A stretch of DNA of 16,260 bases from an uncultured Granulicatella sp. (GTDB taxonomy: Bacteria; Bacillota; Bacilli; Lactobacillales; Aerococcaceae), in assembly GCA_937891475.1 (NCBI GenBank), contig CALATC010000224.1, positions 1 to 16,260 of the forward strand. Reading direction: 5' to 3'. Below are positions 6,187-14,912 of the stretch, in pieces (the first letter of the stretch is position 1; each line of letters opens with the position of its first letter). Made by a program: the position numbers and the translations under genes. Under the pieces are notes generated by a model. It searched no databases and had not been told where the DNA came from. It worked only from the letters and a program-made list of their open reading frames with translations.

Positions 6187-8376
6187 ATGAGACAGAAACT
6201 GCGAAAATTTCAGGAAGTTTTGGGCATTTTCTATTTGCCCTTACTTCTTTTTTTAACATTTATTGGACTACTTGTCATTGGATATGGAAGTGTAAAACCA
6301 ACGACTTATACAGTAGAATTAAATCAAGTTGCTAAGGAAACGATTCGTGCTCCAAGAACTTTGGAAGATAAAGCTCAAACAGAGAAAAATCAACAAATTG
6401 CAATGGATGCTGTCAGCGATGTATTAGTGTTTGACCAAGAACGATTAACAAAGCAACTAACGAATATTCAGCAATTTTTCCAAGCTATTAAGACTGTTGC
6501 TTCAAAGGCATCTGCTGAAATTATTAAAATAGATCAAAGTAATTCTTCTGAAGAATCTGTGACAAGAGTAGCAACAACACAAGAAAGAGTTCAGTATTTT
6601 AAGAAATCACTTGAGAAAGAGAATCAATCGATTAGAGAATTTGCTGTTTTTATACCTGATAAATATATTTCTCAATTATTATTAGCGAATAGTGATCAAT
6701 TAACTTCGTATGAGAAAACATTAAAATCAGTTGTAGAAACACAAATGAAAAATCCAATTAGTGAAAGCACCGTTACAAAAGCACAAGAAGAGGCAAAGAA
6801 AACTTTATTCTATAGTGATTATTCTGATACAGAAAGAGAATTATTAGGCCAATTGGTGACCGTTTCGGTTATTGTGAATAATGTAGTGGATAAAGAAGCA
6901 ACTCAAAAGGCAAAGGATGCAGCAAAAGCAGCCGTTACTCCAGTAAAAATTTTACAAGGACAAGTGCTAGTCCAAGAAGGGCATGTGATTTCGGATCAAG
7001 AGATTCGTCTAATTGAATTATTTGGGTTAAGTAATGGACAACGAAACTATCACGAATTATTTAGTTATTTATTATTCTTAACAGGAATCATTATTTTCTT
7101 AGCTGTATATTTTTATAAACCAACTGCATCTGATAAACAAAATTCTAGCGATACAGCAACTGCTTTAACTGTTTTTAGTTTGATATTTGTTGCAGGTGTT
7201 TTAGTATTAAAAATATTAGCGTTAGTACAACATCGAGGAGTGGAACACATTGGTTTGATATTCCCAGTTGCCGGTTTAGTGTATCTTCTCTATCGTTTAA
7301 CAAAGAGTTTAAGACTTACCATTTTTTCAATTGTATTGTTACCAATTTTTTCATGGTTTTTCTTTTCTCAATCAACAAATGTGTTGCATTTAATTTTAAC
7401 GACTGTATTTCTATCAGTCATTGCATGGATTGGGATTTTAAATGAAACTTTGTGGAAGAATCAATTATGGTTCAAACGTTTTATCAAATATTTAGTTTAT
7501 CCTGTATTATTAGGAGTTCCATTTATGTTTTATAGTAATTATGAATTTCAAACGCAACAAACGATGCTTGTCTTTCTATTTTTACTATTAAGTGGATTTT
7601 TATCATTTTTAATACCGGTGATCTTAATGCCGTATTTAGCTTATGTATTCGAAGATAGTTCAGTATTATTATGGGCTGAATTATCGAATCCAAATCAACC
7701 ATTATTAAAAGACCTAATTACTCAGGCTCCTGGAACATATCATCATAGTTTAATGGTTGCAAATATTTCTGCCAACTGTGTAGAAGCAATTGGTGGTGAC
7801 TCTCAATTAGCCAGAGTAGCCTGCTATTATCATGATATTGGAAAGTTAGAACATCCATTATTCTTTATTGAGAACTTACCTGGACATATGGAATCGCCTC
7901 ATAAAATGTTAAGTGCGGAAGAATCGGTTCATATTATTTTTAACCATGTGACAAAAGGGGTAGAAATTTTAAAACAACACCAATTACCTCAATCAGTCAT
8001 TGATATATGTGCACAACATCATGGAACAACATTGATGAAATATTTTTATGCAGAAGCATTAAAAAATAATCCGGATGTAAAAGAAGAAGATTTCCGTTAT
8101 CCAGGACCAAAACCTCAAACAAAAGAGGCTGCAGTTATAAATATCGTGGATAGCGCAGAAGCGGCAACTCGTGCGATGAAAGAACCTACCTTAGAAAAGG
8201 TAGAAGCGTTAGTTCATTCCATTATTATGAATCGACTAGAAGATGAACAATTTGTAGAATGTGATATTACGATGAAAGAAATAGCAATTGTAGAAAAAAT
8301 GATTGTGACATCTTTAAATGGTACATTCCATTCAAGAATTGAATATCCAACAATCAAAAAACAAGAAGCGAAATAG
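6187..8376 (+). CDS. pgpH: 7TM-HD cyclic di-AMP phosphodiesterase (PgpH/YqfF)
   Basis: A 729-residue membrane protein expected to hydrolyse c-di-AMP, the messenger controlling potassium and osmotic balance. An N-terminal membrane helix (about 12-33) is followed by a large extracellular 7TMR-HDED segment (34-290), then a bundle of membrane helices (about 290-490). The cytoplasmic C-terminus is a HD-type hydrolase: H520 in TYHHSL, H549-D550 in CYYHDIGK, H587 in FNHVTKG, HH at 611-612 and D655 in NIVDSAEAA. Domain order and length match PgpH of Listeria and YqfF of Bacillus. AAGGAG (6171-6176) lies ten bases before the ATG; a nearer ATG at 6180 is out of frame. It follows phoH by 18 bases and precedes ybeY by 12, so they form one operon. 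Confidence 0.95.
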   Translation: MRQKLRKFQEVLGIFYLPLLLFLTFIGLLVIGYGSVKPTTYTVELNQVAKETIRAPRTLEDKAQTEKNQQIAMDAVSDVLVFDQERLTKQLTNIQQFFQAIKTVASKASAEIIKIDQSNSSEESVTRVATTQERVQYFKKSLEKENQSIREFAVFIPDKYISQLLLANSDQLTSYEKTLKSVVETQMKNPISESTVTKAQEEAKKTLFYSDYSDTERELLGQLVTVSVIVNNVVDKEATQKAKDAAKAAVTPVKILQGQVLVQEGHVISDQEIRLIELFGLSNGQRNYHELFSYLLFLTGIIIFLAVYFYKPTASDKQNSSDTATALTVFSLIFVAGVLVLKILALVQHRGVEHIGLIFPVAGLVYLLYRLTKSLRLTIFSIVLLPIFSWFFFSQSTNVLHLILTTVFLSVIAWIGILNETLWKNQLWFKRFIKYLVYPVLLGVPFMFYSNYEFQTQQTMLVFLFLLLSGFLSFLIPVILMPYLAYVFEDSSVLLWAELSNPNQPLLKDLITQAPGTYHHSLMVANISANCVEAIGGDSQLARVACYYHDIGKLEHPLFFIENLPGHMESPHKMLSAEESVHIIFNHVTKGVEILKQHQLPQSVIDICAQHHGTTLMKYFYAEALKNNPDVKEEDFRYPGPKPQTKEAAVINIVDSAEAATRAMKEPTLEKVEALVHSIIMNRLEDEQFVECDITMKEIAIVEKMIVTSLNGTFHSRIEYPTIKKQEAK

Positions 8377-8388
8377 AAAGGAAATATT

Positions 8389-8874
8389 ATGTTTATTGAA
8401 TTAATAGACGAAACCGAAGTAGTAAAAGAAGAATATCAAAAATTAGTAGAAGATGTCGTGTCATTTGCAAGCGACTATTTACATTATCCTGAAAATCGTG
8501 AATGCTGTATTTCATTTGTATCAAGTGAAAGAATTCGTGAGATTAATCGAGATTTTAGAAATATTGATAAAGTAACAGATGTCATTAGTTTTGCATTAGA
8601 CGATGAAGATGAAGATATGGATCCAATTAAAAACTTTATGGCTTCAGATGAAAATTTTGTCACTTCTATTGGAGATATTATTATCTCAGTGGATCGTGCA
8701 AAGGAACAAGCAGAAGAATATGGACATAGTTTAGAACGTGAATTAGGCTTCTTAGCGTTACATGGTTTCTTGCATTTAAATGGTTATGATCATCAAACAG
8801 AAGAAGAAGAAAAAGAAATGACAGGCTTGCAAACAGAAATTTTAACAGCCTATGGTTTAACAAGAAATGCATAA
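8389..8874 (+). CDS. ybeY: Endoribonuclease YbeY (rRNA maturation factor)
   Basis: A 161-residue single-zinc endoribonuclease of the UPF0054 family, involved in 16S rRNA 3'-end processing and late 30S quality control. The signature HGFLHLNGYDH supplies the three metal-binding histidines (H125, H129, H135). The upstream GDIIIS strand (95-100) and DFRNIDKVTDVISF (55-68) are also typical. AAAGGA precedes the ATG. It sits between pgpH and dgkA as in Bacillus (yqfG). Its last eight bases overlap the dgkA start. The neighbouring era gene acts in the same 30S maturation pathway. Confidence 0.96.
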   Translation: MFIELIDETEVVKEEYQKLVEDVVSFASDYLHYPENRECCISFVSSERIREINRDFRNIDKVTDVISFALDDEDEDMDPIKNFMASDENFVTSIGDIIISVDRAKEQAEEYGHSLERELGFLALHGFLHLNGYDHQTEEEEKEMTGLQTEILTAYGLTRNA

Positions 8875-9250
8875 ACAAGTTGAAAAAAATCATCATTTCA
8901 AACAATCATTGCAACATGCTATTAATGGTATTAAAACCGTATTTCAAGATGAACGAAACTTTAGATTTGATGTTGCGGCAGCTATTTTAGTGGTAATACT
9001 AGGAGTCGTATTAAAAATTGAAAGACTAGAATGGTATTGGATTATATTTTGTATCTTTTTAATGTTTATTTTAGAAATGTTAAATACCGTTGTAGAACAA
9101 TTAGTCGATTTAATGGTAGAACATAACTATCATTTAGCTGCTAAAAAAGCAAAAGATGTAGCAGCAGGCGTTGTATTAATGGGATCTATTTTTGTTCTCT
9201 TAATGGCTTCTGGAATTTTTATTCCAAAGATTGTACAAATATTTTTATAA
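8867..9250 (+). CDS. dgkA: Undecaprenol/diacylglycerol kinase
   Basis: A 127-residue integral membrane lipid kinase. In Gram-positive bacteria this family mainly phosphorylates undecaprenol to recycle the cell-wall lipid carrier. Family motifs are present: [12 protein letters not shown] (28-39) and [14 protein letters not shown] (70-83), with the metal and substrate residues E70, N73 and E77, then [14 protein letters not shown]. Three hydrophobic helices lie at about 36-50, 55-70 and 98-118. The ATG overlaps the end of ybeY by eight bases, and I see no good Shine-Dalgarno before it, so translation is probably coupled to ybeY. A cdd gene, present after dgkA in B. subtilis, is absent here. Confidence 0.95.
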   Translation: MHKQVEKNHHFKQSLQHAINGIKTVFQDERNFRFDVAAAILVVILGVVLKIERLEWYWIIFCIFLMFILEMLNTVVEQLVDLMVEHNYHLAAKKAKDVAAGVVLMGSIFVLLMASGIFIPKIVQIFL

Positions 9251-9260
9251 GGAGAGTCAT

Positions 9261-10169
9261 ATGTCAAAACAATTTAAATCAGGTTTTGTAGCAATTGTTG
9301 GTAGACCAAATGTAGGAAAATCTACTTTTATGAATTATGTATTAGGTCAAAAAATTGCGATTATGTCGGATAAAGCTCAAACAACACGTAACAAAATTCA
9401 AGGGGTTTATACAAATAAAGATTGTCAAATCGTCTTTTTAGATACTCCTGGAATTCATAAACCAAAGCATGAACTAGGGAATTTTATGGTGGAGAGTGCT
9501 TATTCTGCATTAAAAGAAGTGGATGCTGTATTATTTATGGTAAATGCTGCAGAAAAAAGAGGTCCTGGTGATGACTTCATTATTGAAAAATTAAAGGAAA
9601 TTAAAACACCTGTATTTTTAGTGTTAAATAAAATTGATTTAATTTCTCCAGATGAATTATTAGACCGAGTTGAATCGTATCAAGAAACGATCCCATTTGC
9701 TGGAATTATTCCAATTTCAGTTTTACAAGGAAATAACGTCCAAGAATTGATGACAACTTTAACAAATCATTTACCAGAAGGTCCTCAATATTATCCAAGT
9801 GATCAAATTACAGATCATCCGGAATACTTCGTTGTATCTGAGTTAATTCGTGAGAAAATCTTACATTTAACAAAAGAAGAAATTCCTCACTCAGTAGCCG
9901 TTACTGTAGATAAAATGCAAAAAGATGAGTTTGATAAAGTCCATGTATATGCTAATATTATTGTGGAACGTCCAACTCAAAAAGGAATTATCATCGGTAA
10001 AGGTGGTAAATTGCTAAAAGAAATTGGTGTGAGAGCGAGAAAAGATATCGAACAATTACTCGGAAATAAAGTCTATTTAGAATTATGGGTTAAAGTAGAA
10101 AAAGATTGGCGTAAGAAGAAAAGTCATTTACAAGACTTTGGATATCGAACAACAGATTATAAAGATTAA
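9261..10169 (+). CDS. era: GTPase Era
   Basis: A 302-residue ribosome-assembly GTPase that binds the 3' end of 16S rRNA. The G domain shows G1 GRPNVGKS (14-21), an effector Thr around 41-42 in QTTRN, G3 DTPG (61-64), G4 NKID (123-126) and G5 near PISVL (151-155). The C-terminal KH domain has [14 protein letters not shown] (243-256), the RNA-binding GxxG loop. The ATG at 9261 is chosen because GGAG (9251-9254), directly after the dgkA stop, is six bases upstream. Longer in-frame starts lie inside dgkA. recO follows after nine bases. Confidence 0.97.
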   Translation: MSKQFKSGFVAIVGRPNVGKSTFMNYVLGQKIAIMSDKAQTTRNKIQGVYTNKDCQIVFLDTPGIHKPKHELGNFMVESAYSALKEVDAVLFMVNAAEKRGPGDDFIIEKLKEIKTPVFLVLNKIDLISPDELLDRVESYQETIPFAGIIPISVLQGNNVQELMTTLTNHLPEGPQYYPSDQITDHPEYFVVSELIREKILHLTKEEIPHSVAVTVDKMQKDEFDKVHVYANIIVERPTQKGIIIGKGGKLLKEIGVRARKDIEQLLGNKVYLELWVKVEKDWRKKKSHLQDFGYRTTDYKD

Positions 10170-10178
10170 GGTGACTTT

Positions 10179-10970
10179 ATGGAATACTTTCAAAAGTTTA
10201 CCGGTATTGTTCTATTTCGACAAGAATATAAAGAACATGATATGATTGTCAAGATTTTCTCTCGAGAATTTGGAAAACAAATGTTTTTCGTGAGAAATTT
10301 ACAACGCTCAAGTCATCCTTTATCTGCTGCAACTTTACCCTTTACAAGAGCTGTTTTTATTGGAACCATTCATCAAAATGGATTTAGCTTTATTAGGGAA
10401 TGTCTTGAAGTTCAAAATCATCGACGTGTTTATGAACAGATTGAAGTTCAAGCAGTCCTGACGTATATGATGCAATTGGTGGATGCAGTAATGGAAGACC
10501 GAATCGTCAATACAGAGCTGTATGATTTATTAGAAAATTGCATTCGTGCAGTGGAAAATGACCTAGATCCATTTATTTTAATGCATTATTTTGAATTGAA
10601 AATGTTAAAATATTTTGGGATAGGTTTTCAATGGCAAAATTGTTGTTTTTGTGATGAGTCAGTTGGACCATTTGATATTTCTTTGAAGCATCAAGGAATG
10701 CTGTGTTCAAGACACTATGATAAAGATGAGAATAGATTGCAACTAAGTCCGAAAGCAGTACATATTGCGAGACTTCTTGTTGCAATGAAATCACCTTTAC
10801 AAATTCAGTCATTAAGTTTATCTGCTGAAACAAAAGCTGATTTAAAAAGGCTTTGTGACTCATTAATGGAGGAATTTGTAGGAATTCGATTAAAAGGTAA
10901 AAAGTTTATTGATCAAATGCAAGATTGGCAGACCCAATTACAGATACGTCGAAATAAAACAGAAGAATAA
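10179..10970 (+). CDS. recO: DNA repair protein RecO
   Basis: A 263-residue recombination mediator that, with RecR, helps load RecA onto SSB-coated single strands in RecFOR repair. The N-terminal OB fold (about 1-80) starts with FTGIVLFRQEYKEHDMIVKIFS, typical of RecO. The central and C-terminal helical part carries a zinc-finger-like set: C155 and C158 (CCFC), then C176 and H179 (CSRH). An AGGTGA precedes the ATG. It is the last gene of the phoH-era cluster and is followed by a terminator within 25 bases. Confidence 0.95.
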   Translation: MEYFQKFTGIVLFRQEYKEHDMIVKIFSREFGKQMFFVRNLQRSSHPLSAATLPFTRAVFIGTIHQNGFSFIRECLEVQNHRRVYEQIEVQAVLTYMMQLVDAVMEDRIVNTELYDLLENCIRAVENDLDPFILMHYFELKMLKYFGIGFQWQNCCFCDESVGPFDISLKHQGMLCSRHYDKDENRLQLSPKAVHIARLLVAMKSPLQIQSLSLSAETKADLKRLCDSLMEEFVGIRLKGKKFIDQMQDWQTQLQIRRNKTEE

Positions 10971-10993
10971 TGAAATTACTAATAAATAAAATG

Positions 10994-11024
10994 GGCGATA
11001 GAATTTAAATCTATCGTCTTTTTT
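10994..11024 (+). terminator. Intrinsic terminator after recO
   Basis: A 9-bp stem (10994-11002 with 11010-11018, one G-U pair) with a seven-base loop, followed by six Ts (11019-11024). It closes the phoH-recO operon. Together with the 94-bp gap to ruvA, it marks a new transcription unit. Confidence 0.85.
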
Positions 11025-11117
11025 GCATACATTTAATGCTAATTTCTCAGTAGATTATTAGAATTTAAGCCGTTTTCGTGATACACTTAATAGGATGAAA
11101 TAAAACGGAGGTATGAG

Positions 11118-11714
11118 ATGTACGAATATCTTAAAGGAGAATTAGTGGCTATTCAGCCAACGTATATTGTTGTAGAAAACCATGGAATTGGATATCAAAT
11201 TATGTTTGCCAATCCTTATCGTATCCAATCAAAGTTGAATGAAGTGATTCGAGTTGAACTTCAACAAATTGTTCGAGAAGATTCGATTACATTGTATGGT
11301 TTTTTAAGTGATGAGGAAAAAGAATTATTCCAAAAATTAATTAGTGTTTCTGGAATCGGACCAAAAAGTGCCGTATCGATTTTAGCAAATGATGATGTCA
11401 ATGGTTTTATCCAAGCAGTAGAATCCGGCAATATTACGTATTTAACAAAATTTCCTGGAGTTGGTAAAAAAACTGCTCAACAAATTGTGTTAGATTTAAA
11501 AGGAAAATTCACGAATATTGTAGTGGAAGAAGTAGCTACTCCAGAAGTAGAGACGACAACTGGAATGAAACATCTAGAAGAAGCAAGAGAAGCATTATTA
11601 GGATTAGGATATTCTGCAAAAGAAATTACAAAAGTTTGGAAAGAGTTAGAAACAGCAGCTCCTCAAACAACTCAAGAAGCATTATCCATTGCATTTAAAT
11701 TATTGATGAAATAG
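11118..11714 (+). CDS. ruvA: Holliday junction branch migration protein RuvA
   Basis: A 198-residue junction-binding protein that tetramerises and recruits the RuvB motors. The N-terminal OB domain starts [10 protein letters not shown] and includes EDSITLYGF (54-62). Two helix-hairpin-helix motifs follow: [10 protein letters not shown] (76-85) and [10 protein letters not shown] (111-120). A flexible linker (about 133-148) leads to domain [15 protein letters not shown] to the end, which contacts RuvB. GGAGG precedes the ATG by five to six bases. ruvB follows after 14 bases. No clear consensus promoter was found in 11025-11117. Confidence 0.96.
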   Translation: MYEYLKGELVAIQPTYIVVENHGIGYQIMFANPYRIQSKLNEVIRVELQQIVREDSITLYGFLSDEEKELFQKLISVSGIGPKSAVSILANDDVNGFIQAVESGNITYLTKFPGVGKKTAQQIVLDLKGKFTNIVVEEVATPEVETTTGMKHLEEAREALLGLGYSAKEITKVWKELETAAPQTTQEALSIAFKLLMK

Positions 11715-11728
11715 AAAGGAAGAATTGT

Positions 11729-12727
11729 GTGGAAGAACATCGATTTGTAGATGGTAGTCCGTTAGATGAACAAGAAGTTTCAACGGAATTATCATTACGA
11801 CCGCAAAATTTACAACAATATATTGGTCAGCAAAAAGTAAAAGAAGAGTTATCCATTTATATTCAAGCTGCACGTAGCAGGAAAGAAGCTTTGGATCATG
11901 TCTTATTATATGGTCCTCCTGGATTAGGGAAGACAACTTTAGCGATGGTCATTGCAAATGAATTAGAAGTAGGAATAAAAACAACGAGTGGACCAGCCAT
12001 TGAACGCCCTGGAGATTTAGTCGCATTATTAAATGATTTAAATGCTGGAGACGTTTTGTTTATCGATGAAATTCATCGCTTACCTCGTGTTGTTGAAGAA
12101 ATGCTTTATTCTGCAATGGAAGACTTCTTTGTTGATATTGTAGTAGGACAAGGGCCAACAGCCCATCCCGTTCATTTTCCATTACCACCTTTCACTTTAG
12201 TAGGTGCGACAACTCGTGCGGGTGCTTTATCTGCTCCGTTAAGGGATCGTTTTGGAATTGTTTCTCATATGGAATATTACGATGAGGAATCGTTAACTGA
12301 AATTGTTAAGAGAACTGCTAGCGTATTTGAAAGTGACATTCATGAAGAAGCTGCTCGAGAAGTTGCCCTTCGCTCAAGAGGAACACCACGTATCGCCAAT
12401 CGTTTATTAAAACGTGTCCGTGATTTTTCTCAAGTTTATGAAGAAGGTGGCATTTCAAAAGAAATTACGCAAAAAGCTCTTAAAGTCCTTCAAGTAGATG
12501 AAAAGGGACTAGATGCAATTGACCGTAAATTGCTAAATGCGATGATTGACTTATATGATGGTGGGCCAGTCGGATTAGGAGCGATAGCTGCTAATATTTC
12601 TGAAGATGCTGAAACAATCGAAGATATGTATGAACCATATTTATTACAAATTGGATTTATTAAGCGAACTTCAAGAGGAAGAATGGTAACCCCTGAAGCT
12701 TATGTTCATTTGAACAGAAGATATTAG
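11729..12727 (+). CDS. ruvB: Holliday junction helicase motor RuvB
   Basis: A 332-residue AAA+ ATPase that drives branch migration with RuvA. Walker A is GPPGLGKT (62-69), Walker B is FIDEIHR (111-117), sensor 1 is VGATTRAG (158-165) and the arginine finger is R172 in PLRDRFG. The C-terminal winged helix ends with VHLNRRY. The start is GTG, preceded by AAAGGAAG with a six-base gap; no closer ATG exists in frame. It is co-transcribed with ruvA and followed by queA after 20 bases, as in other Bacillota. Confidence 0.97.
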   Translation: MEEHRFVDGSPLDEQEVSTELSLRPQNLQQYIGQQKVKEELSIYIQAARSRKEALDHVLLYGPPGLGKTTLAMVIANELEVGIKTTSGPAIERPGDLVALLNDLNAGDVLFIDEIHRLPRVVEEMLYSAMEDFFVDIVVGQGPTAHPVHFPLPPFTLVGATTRAGALSAPLRDRFGIVSHMEYYDEESLTEIVKRTASVFESDIHEEAAREVALRSRGTPRIANRLLKRVRDFSQVYEEGGISKEITQKALKVLQVDEKGLDAIDRKLLNAMIDLYDGGPVGLGAIAANISEDAETIEDMYEPYLLQIGFIKRTSRGRMVTPEAYVHLNRRY

Positions 12728-12747
12728 AATAGAAAGATGGAATAAGA

Positions 12748-13785
12748 ATGAATTATACAACTCAAGATTTTGATTTTGATTTACCAGAAGAACTGATTGC
12801 TCAAACACCGTTGAAAGATCGTACTTCTTCAAGATTACTAGTCGTTAATAAAACAGAACATAGTGTAGAAGATAAACATTTTTCTGAAATTATTGATTAT
12901 TTAGAAGAAGGCGATACATTAGTCGTCAATAATACAAGAGTATTGCCAGCGAGATTATACGGTGAAAAAGAAGGAACAGGTGCTCATATTGAAGTACTAC
13001 TATTGCACAATACGCATGGAGATTGTTGGGAAACTCTTGTAAAACCAGCCAAAAGAATGAAAGTTGGAACAGTTGTATCGTTTGGTGATGGACGATTAAA
13101 AGCAACTGTAACAGAAGAATTAGAACAAGGTGGAAGAATCATCGAGTTTCAATATGATGGGGTATTTTTAGAGATTTTAGAATCTCTAGGTGAAATGCCA
13201 TTACCACCGTATATCAAAGAACGATTAGAAGACCAAGAACGTTATCAAACTGTTTATGCAAAGGAAAATGGATCTGCAGCTGCACCAACAGCTGGTTTAC
13301 ATTTTACAAAAGAATTAATGGAAAAAATTCAACAAAAAGGGATTCAAATTGTTCCAATTACCTTACATGTTGGATTAGGAACATTTAGACCAGTTTCTGT
13401 TGATCATTTAGAAGACCATAAAATGCATTCGGAATATTATCATATTTCAAAAGAAACAGCAGAGGTCATTGCAGAAACAAAGAAAAATGGGAAACGAGTG
13501 ATTGCAGTAGGTACCACTTCGATTCGTACATTAGAAACAGTAGGTTCTGCTAATGATGGAGAAATTGTTCCAAGTAGTGGATGGACAGATATTTTTATTT
13601 CACCAGGATATGAATTTAAAGTAGTGGATGCCTTTATTACGAACTTCCATCTTCCAAAATCGACATTAGTGATGTTAGTAAGTGCCTATTTAGGGCGTGA
13701 CTTTACATTAGAAGCTTATCATCATGCGATTAGAGAACGTTATCGTTTCTTTAGTTTTGGAGATGCTATGTTTGTTCATCGTTAA
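12748..13785 (+). CDS. queA: S-adenosylmethionine:tRNA ribosyltransferase-isomerase
   Basis: A 345-residue enzyme that transfers and isomerises the ribosyl part of S-adenosylmethionine onto preQ1 in tRNA, forming epoxyqueuosine in queuosine biosynthesis. Family stretches include [17 protein letters not shown] (16-32), [15 protein letters not shown] (60-74), [13 protein letters not shown] (175-187), [10 protein letters not shown] (207-216), TTSIRTLE (256-263) and the C-terminal [15 protein letters not shown] (299-313) and [10 protein letters not shown]. Length is normal. The ATG has a moderate purine-rich site upstream (GATGGAA). The tgt gene, which often follows queA, is absent; a uracil-DNA-glycosylase-like gene follows instead. 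Confidence 0.97.
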   Translation: MNYTTQDFDFDLPEELIAQTPLKDRTSSRLLVVNKTEHSVEDKHFSEIIDYLEEGDTLVVNNTRVLPARLYGEKEGTGAHIEVLLLHNTHGDCWETLVKPAKRMKVGTVVSFGDGRLKATVTEELEQGGRIIEFQYDGVFLEILESLGEMPLPPYIKERLEDQERYQTVYAKENGSAAAPTAGLHFTKELMEKIQQKGIQIVPITLHVGLGTFRPVSVDHLEDHKMHSEYYHISKETAEVIAETKKNGKRVIAVGTTSIRTLETVGSANDGEIVPSSGWTDIFISPGYEFKVVDAFITNFHLPKSTLVMLVSAYLGRDFTLEAYHHAIRERYRFFSFGDAMFVHR

Positions 13786-13800
13786 AGTGAAGAGTTGAAA

Positions 13801-14403
13801 ATGGAGATGATGAGGTTGTCTTTTGAACAATTAAAAGAACAAATTATGCAAGATGAAGAAAATCAATTCTATACAAAGCAAGGAATTGAACCATTATTTT
13901 GGATTCCGGAAACGGCTAAGATTTTAATTATCGGTCAAGCACCTGGATTAAAAGCTCAAGAAAGTCGTAAATTTTTCTGGGATAAAAGTGGAGATCGTTT
14001 AAGGGAATGGCTAGGTGTTGATGAATCTTTATTTTATGATTCAGGTTTATTTGCAGTCGTTCCAATGGACTTCTATTACCCAGGAAAAGGAAAAAGTGGA
14101 GATAAACCACCTAGAAAAGGATTTGCCTCAAAATGGCATCCATTAGTTTTACCTTTATTGAAACAAGTCGAGTGCATTTTATTAGTTGGCTCATATGCAC
14201 AAAACTATTATTTAAAAGACACAAAAAAAGAAAATTTAACGGAAACGGTAAGAAGTTTTCGAGATTATTTACCCAAATACTTTCCAATCGTACATCCTTC
14301 GCCTTTAAATATTAGATGGATGAAGAAAAATCCATGGTTTGAAGAAGAAGTATTACCAGAATTAAAAATGATTGTAAAAAATATTATAAAAAAAGGAGAA
14401 TGA
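13801..14403 (+). CDS. Uracil-DNA glycosylase family protein
   Basis: A 200-residue protein of the uracil-DNA glycosylase superfamily, in the small branch found in Lactobacillales. It probably removes damaged or unusual bases, but its substrate is not known from sequence. Motif 1 is IIGQAPG (43-49), in place of the family 4/5 GEAPG or the family 1 GQDPY. Motif 2 is HPSPLN (165-170). Other conserved parts are FWDKSGDRLREWLGV (59-73), PMDFYYPGKGKSGD (88-101) and KWHPL (111-115). The classical family 1 water-activating Asp is not visible in motif 1. The start is uncertain among TTG 13795 and ATG 13801, 13807 or 13810; 13801 has a GAAGAG six bases upstream. Its stop directly abuts the tpx ATG. 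Confidence 0.85.
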   Translation: MEMMRLSFEQLKEQIMQDEENQFYTKQGIEPLFWIPETAKILIIGQAPGLKAQESRKFFWDKSGDRLREWLGVDESLFYDSGLFAVVPMDFYYPGKGKSGDKPPRKGFASKWHPLVLPLLKQVECILLVGSYAQNYYLKDTKKENLTETVRSFRDYLPKYFPIVHPSPLNIRWMKKNPWFEEEVLPELKMIVKNIIKKGE

Positions 14404-14898
14404 ATGATGTTTATTACACGCCACAATAATCCATATGAATTAAAAGGAGAATTACCAACAGTAGGAGAAAAAGCTCCTCACTTTTCATTAGAATGTATTC
14501 ATGGAGAAATTAAAACTCCGGAATCATTTGCTGGAAGAGTAACATTAATGAGTGTTGTTCCAGATATTAATACTCGAGTTTGCGATATTCAAACAAAAGC
14601 TTTCCATAAAAAAATGAAGGAACATTCAAGTATTCAATTAGTGACGATTAGTAAAAATAACAAAGATGAATTTAAAAACTGGTGTTCAGCAAATGATGTT
14701 GCGATGGAAATGTTATGCGATGTTGATTTTACATTTGGAGAAGCGTATGGCATTTATGTTCCTGAATTAAGTGTAGACCAACGTTCGATTTTTGTATTAG
14801 ACCAAAATGGAACAATTGTGTATCAAGAAATTGTTCAAGAAATGACCGATGAACCAAATTATGATGAAGGTATTCGAGTAGCATTAACGCACTTATAA
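14404..14898 (+). CDS. tpx: Thiol peroxidase (Tpx, atypical 2-Cys peroxiredoxin)
   Basis: A 164-residue thioredoxin-fold peroxidase reducing hydrogen peroxide and alkyl hydroperoxides. The peroxidatic cysteine is C60 in VVPDINTRVCDIQT, with the family Thr three residues before it. The resolving cysteine is C93 in NWCSAND. GELPTVGEKAPHFSL near the N-terminus and SVDQRSIFVLDQNG near the C-terminus fit Tpx. C31 and C105 are extra. AAAGGAG (14392-14398) serves an ATG at 14404, directly after the previous stop, or at 14407; the two differ by one Met. Translation may be coupled to the upstream glycosylase gene. The pairing suggests a DNA-damage and oxidative-stress theme, by inference only. Confidence 0.92.
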   Translation: MMFITRHNNPYELKGELPTVGEKAPHFSLECIHGEIKTPESFAGRVTLMSVVPDINTRVCDIQTKAFHKKMKEHSSIQLVTISKNNKDEFKNWCSANDVAMEMLCDVDFTFGEAYGIYVPELSVDQRSIFVLDQNGTIVYQEIVQEMTDEPNYDEGIRVALTHL

Positions 14899-14912
14899 GA
14901 GGGGGAGAAATA

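Noticed and set aside
9231..9260. Ten-residue N-terminal extension of Era
   Set aside because: It lies within dgkA. AAGGAG sits between the long start and ATG 9261, and Era proteins normally begin just before the G domain.
11025..11117. Consensus promoter for ruvA
   Set aside because: Possible pairs such as TTAGAA with ATACAC are too far from consensus to list.
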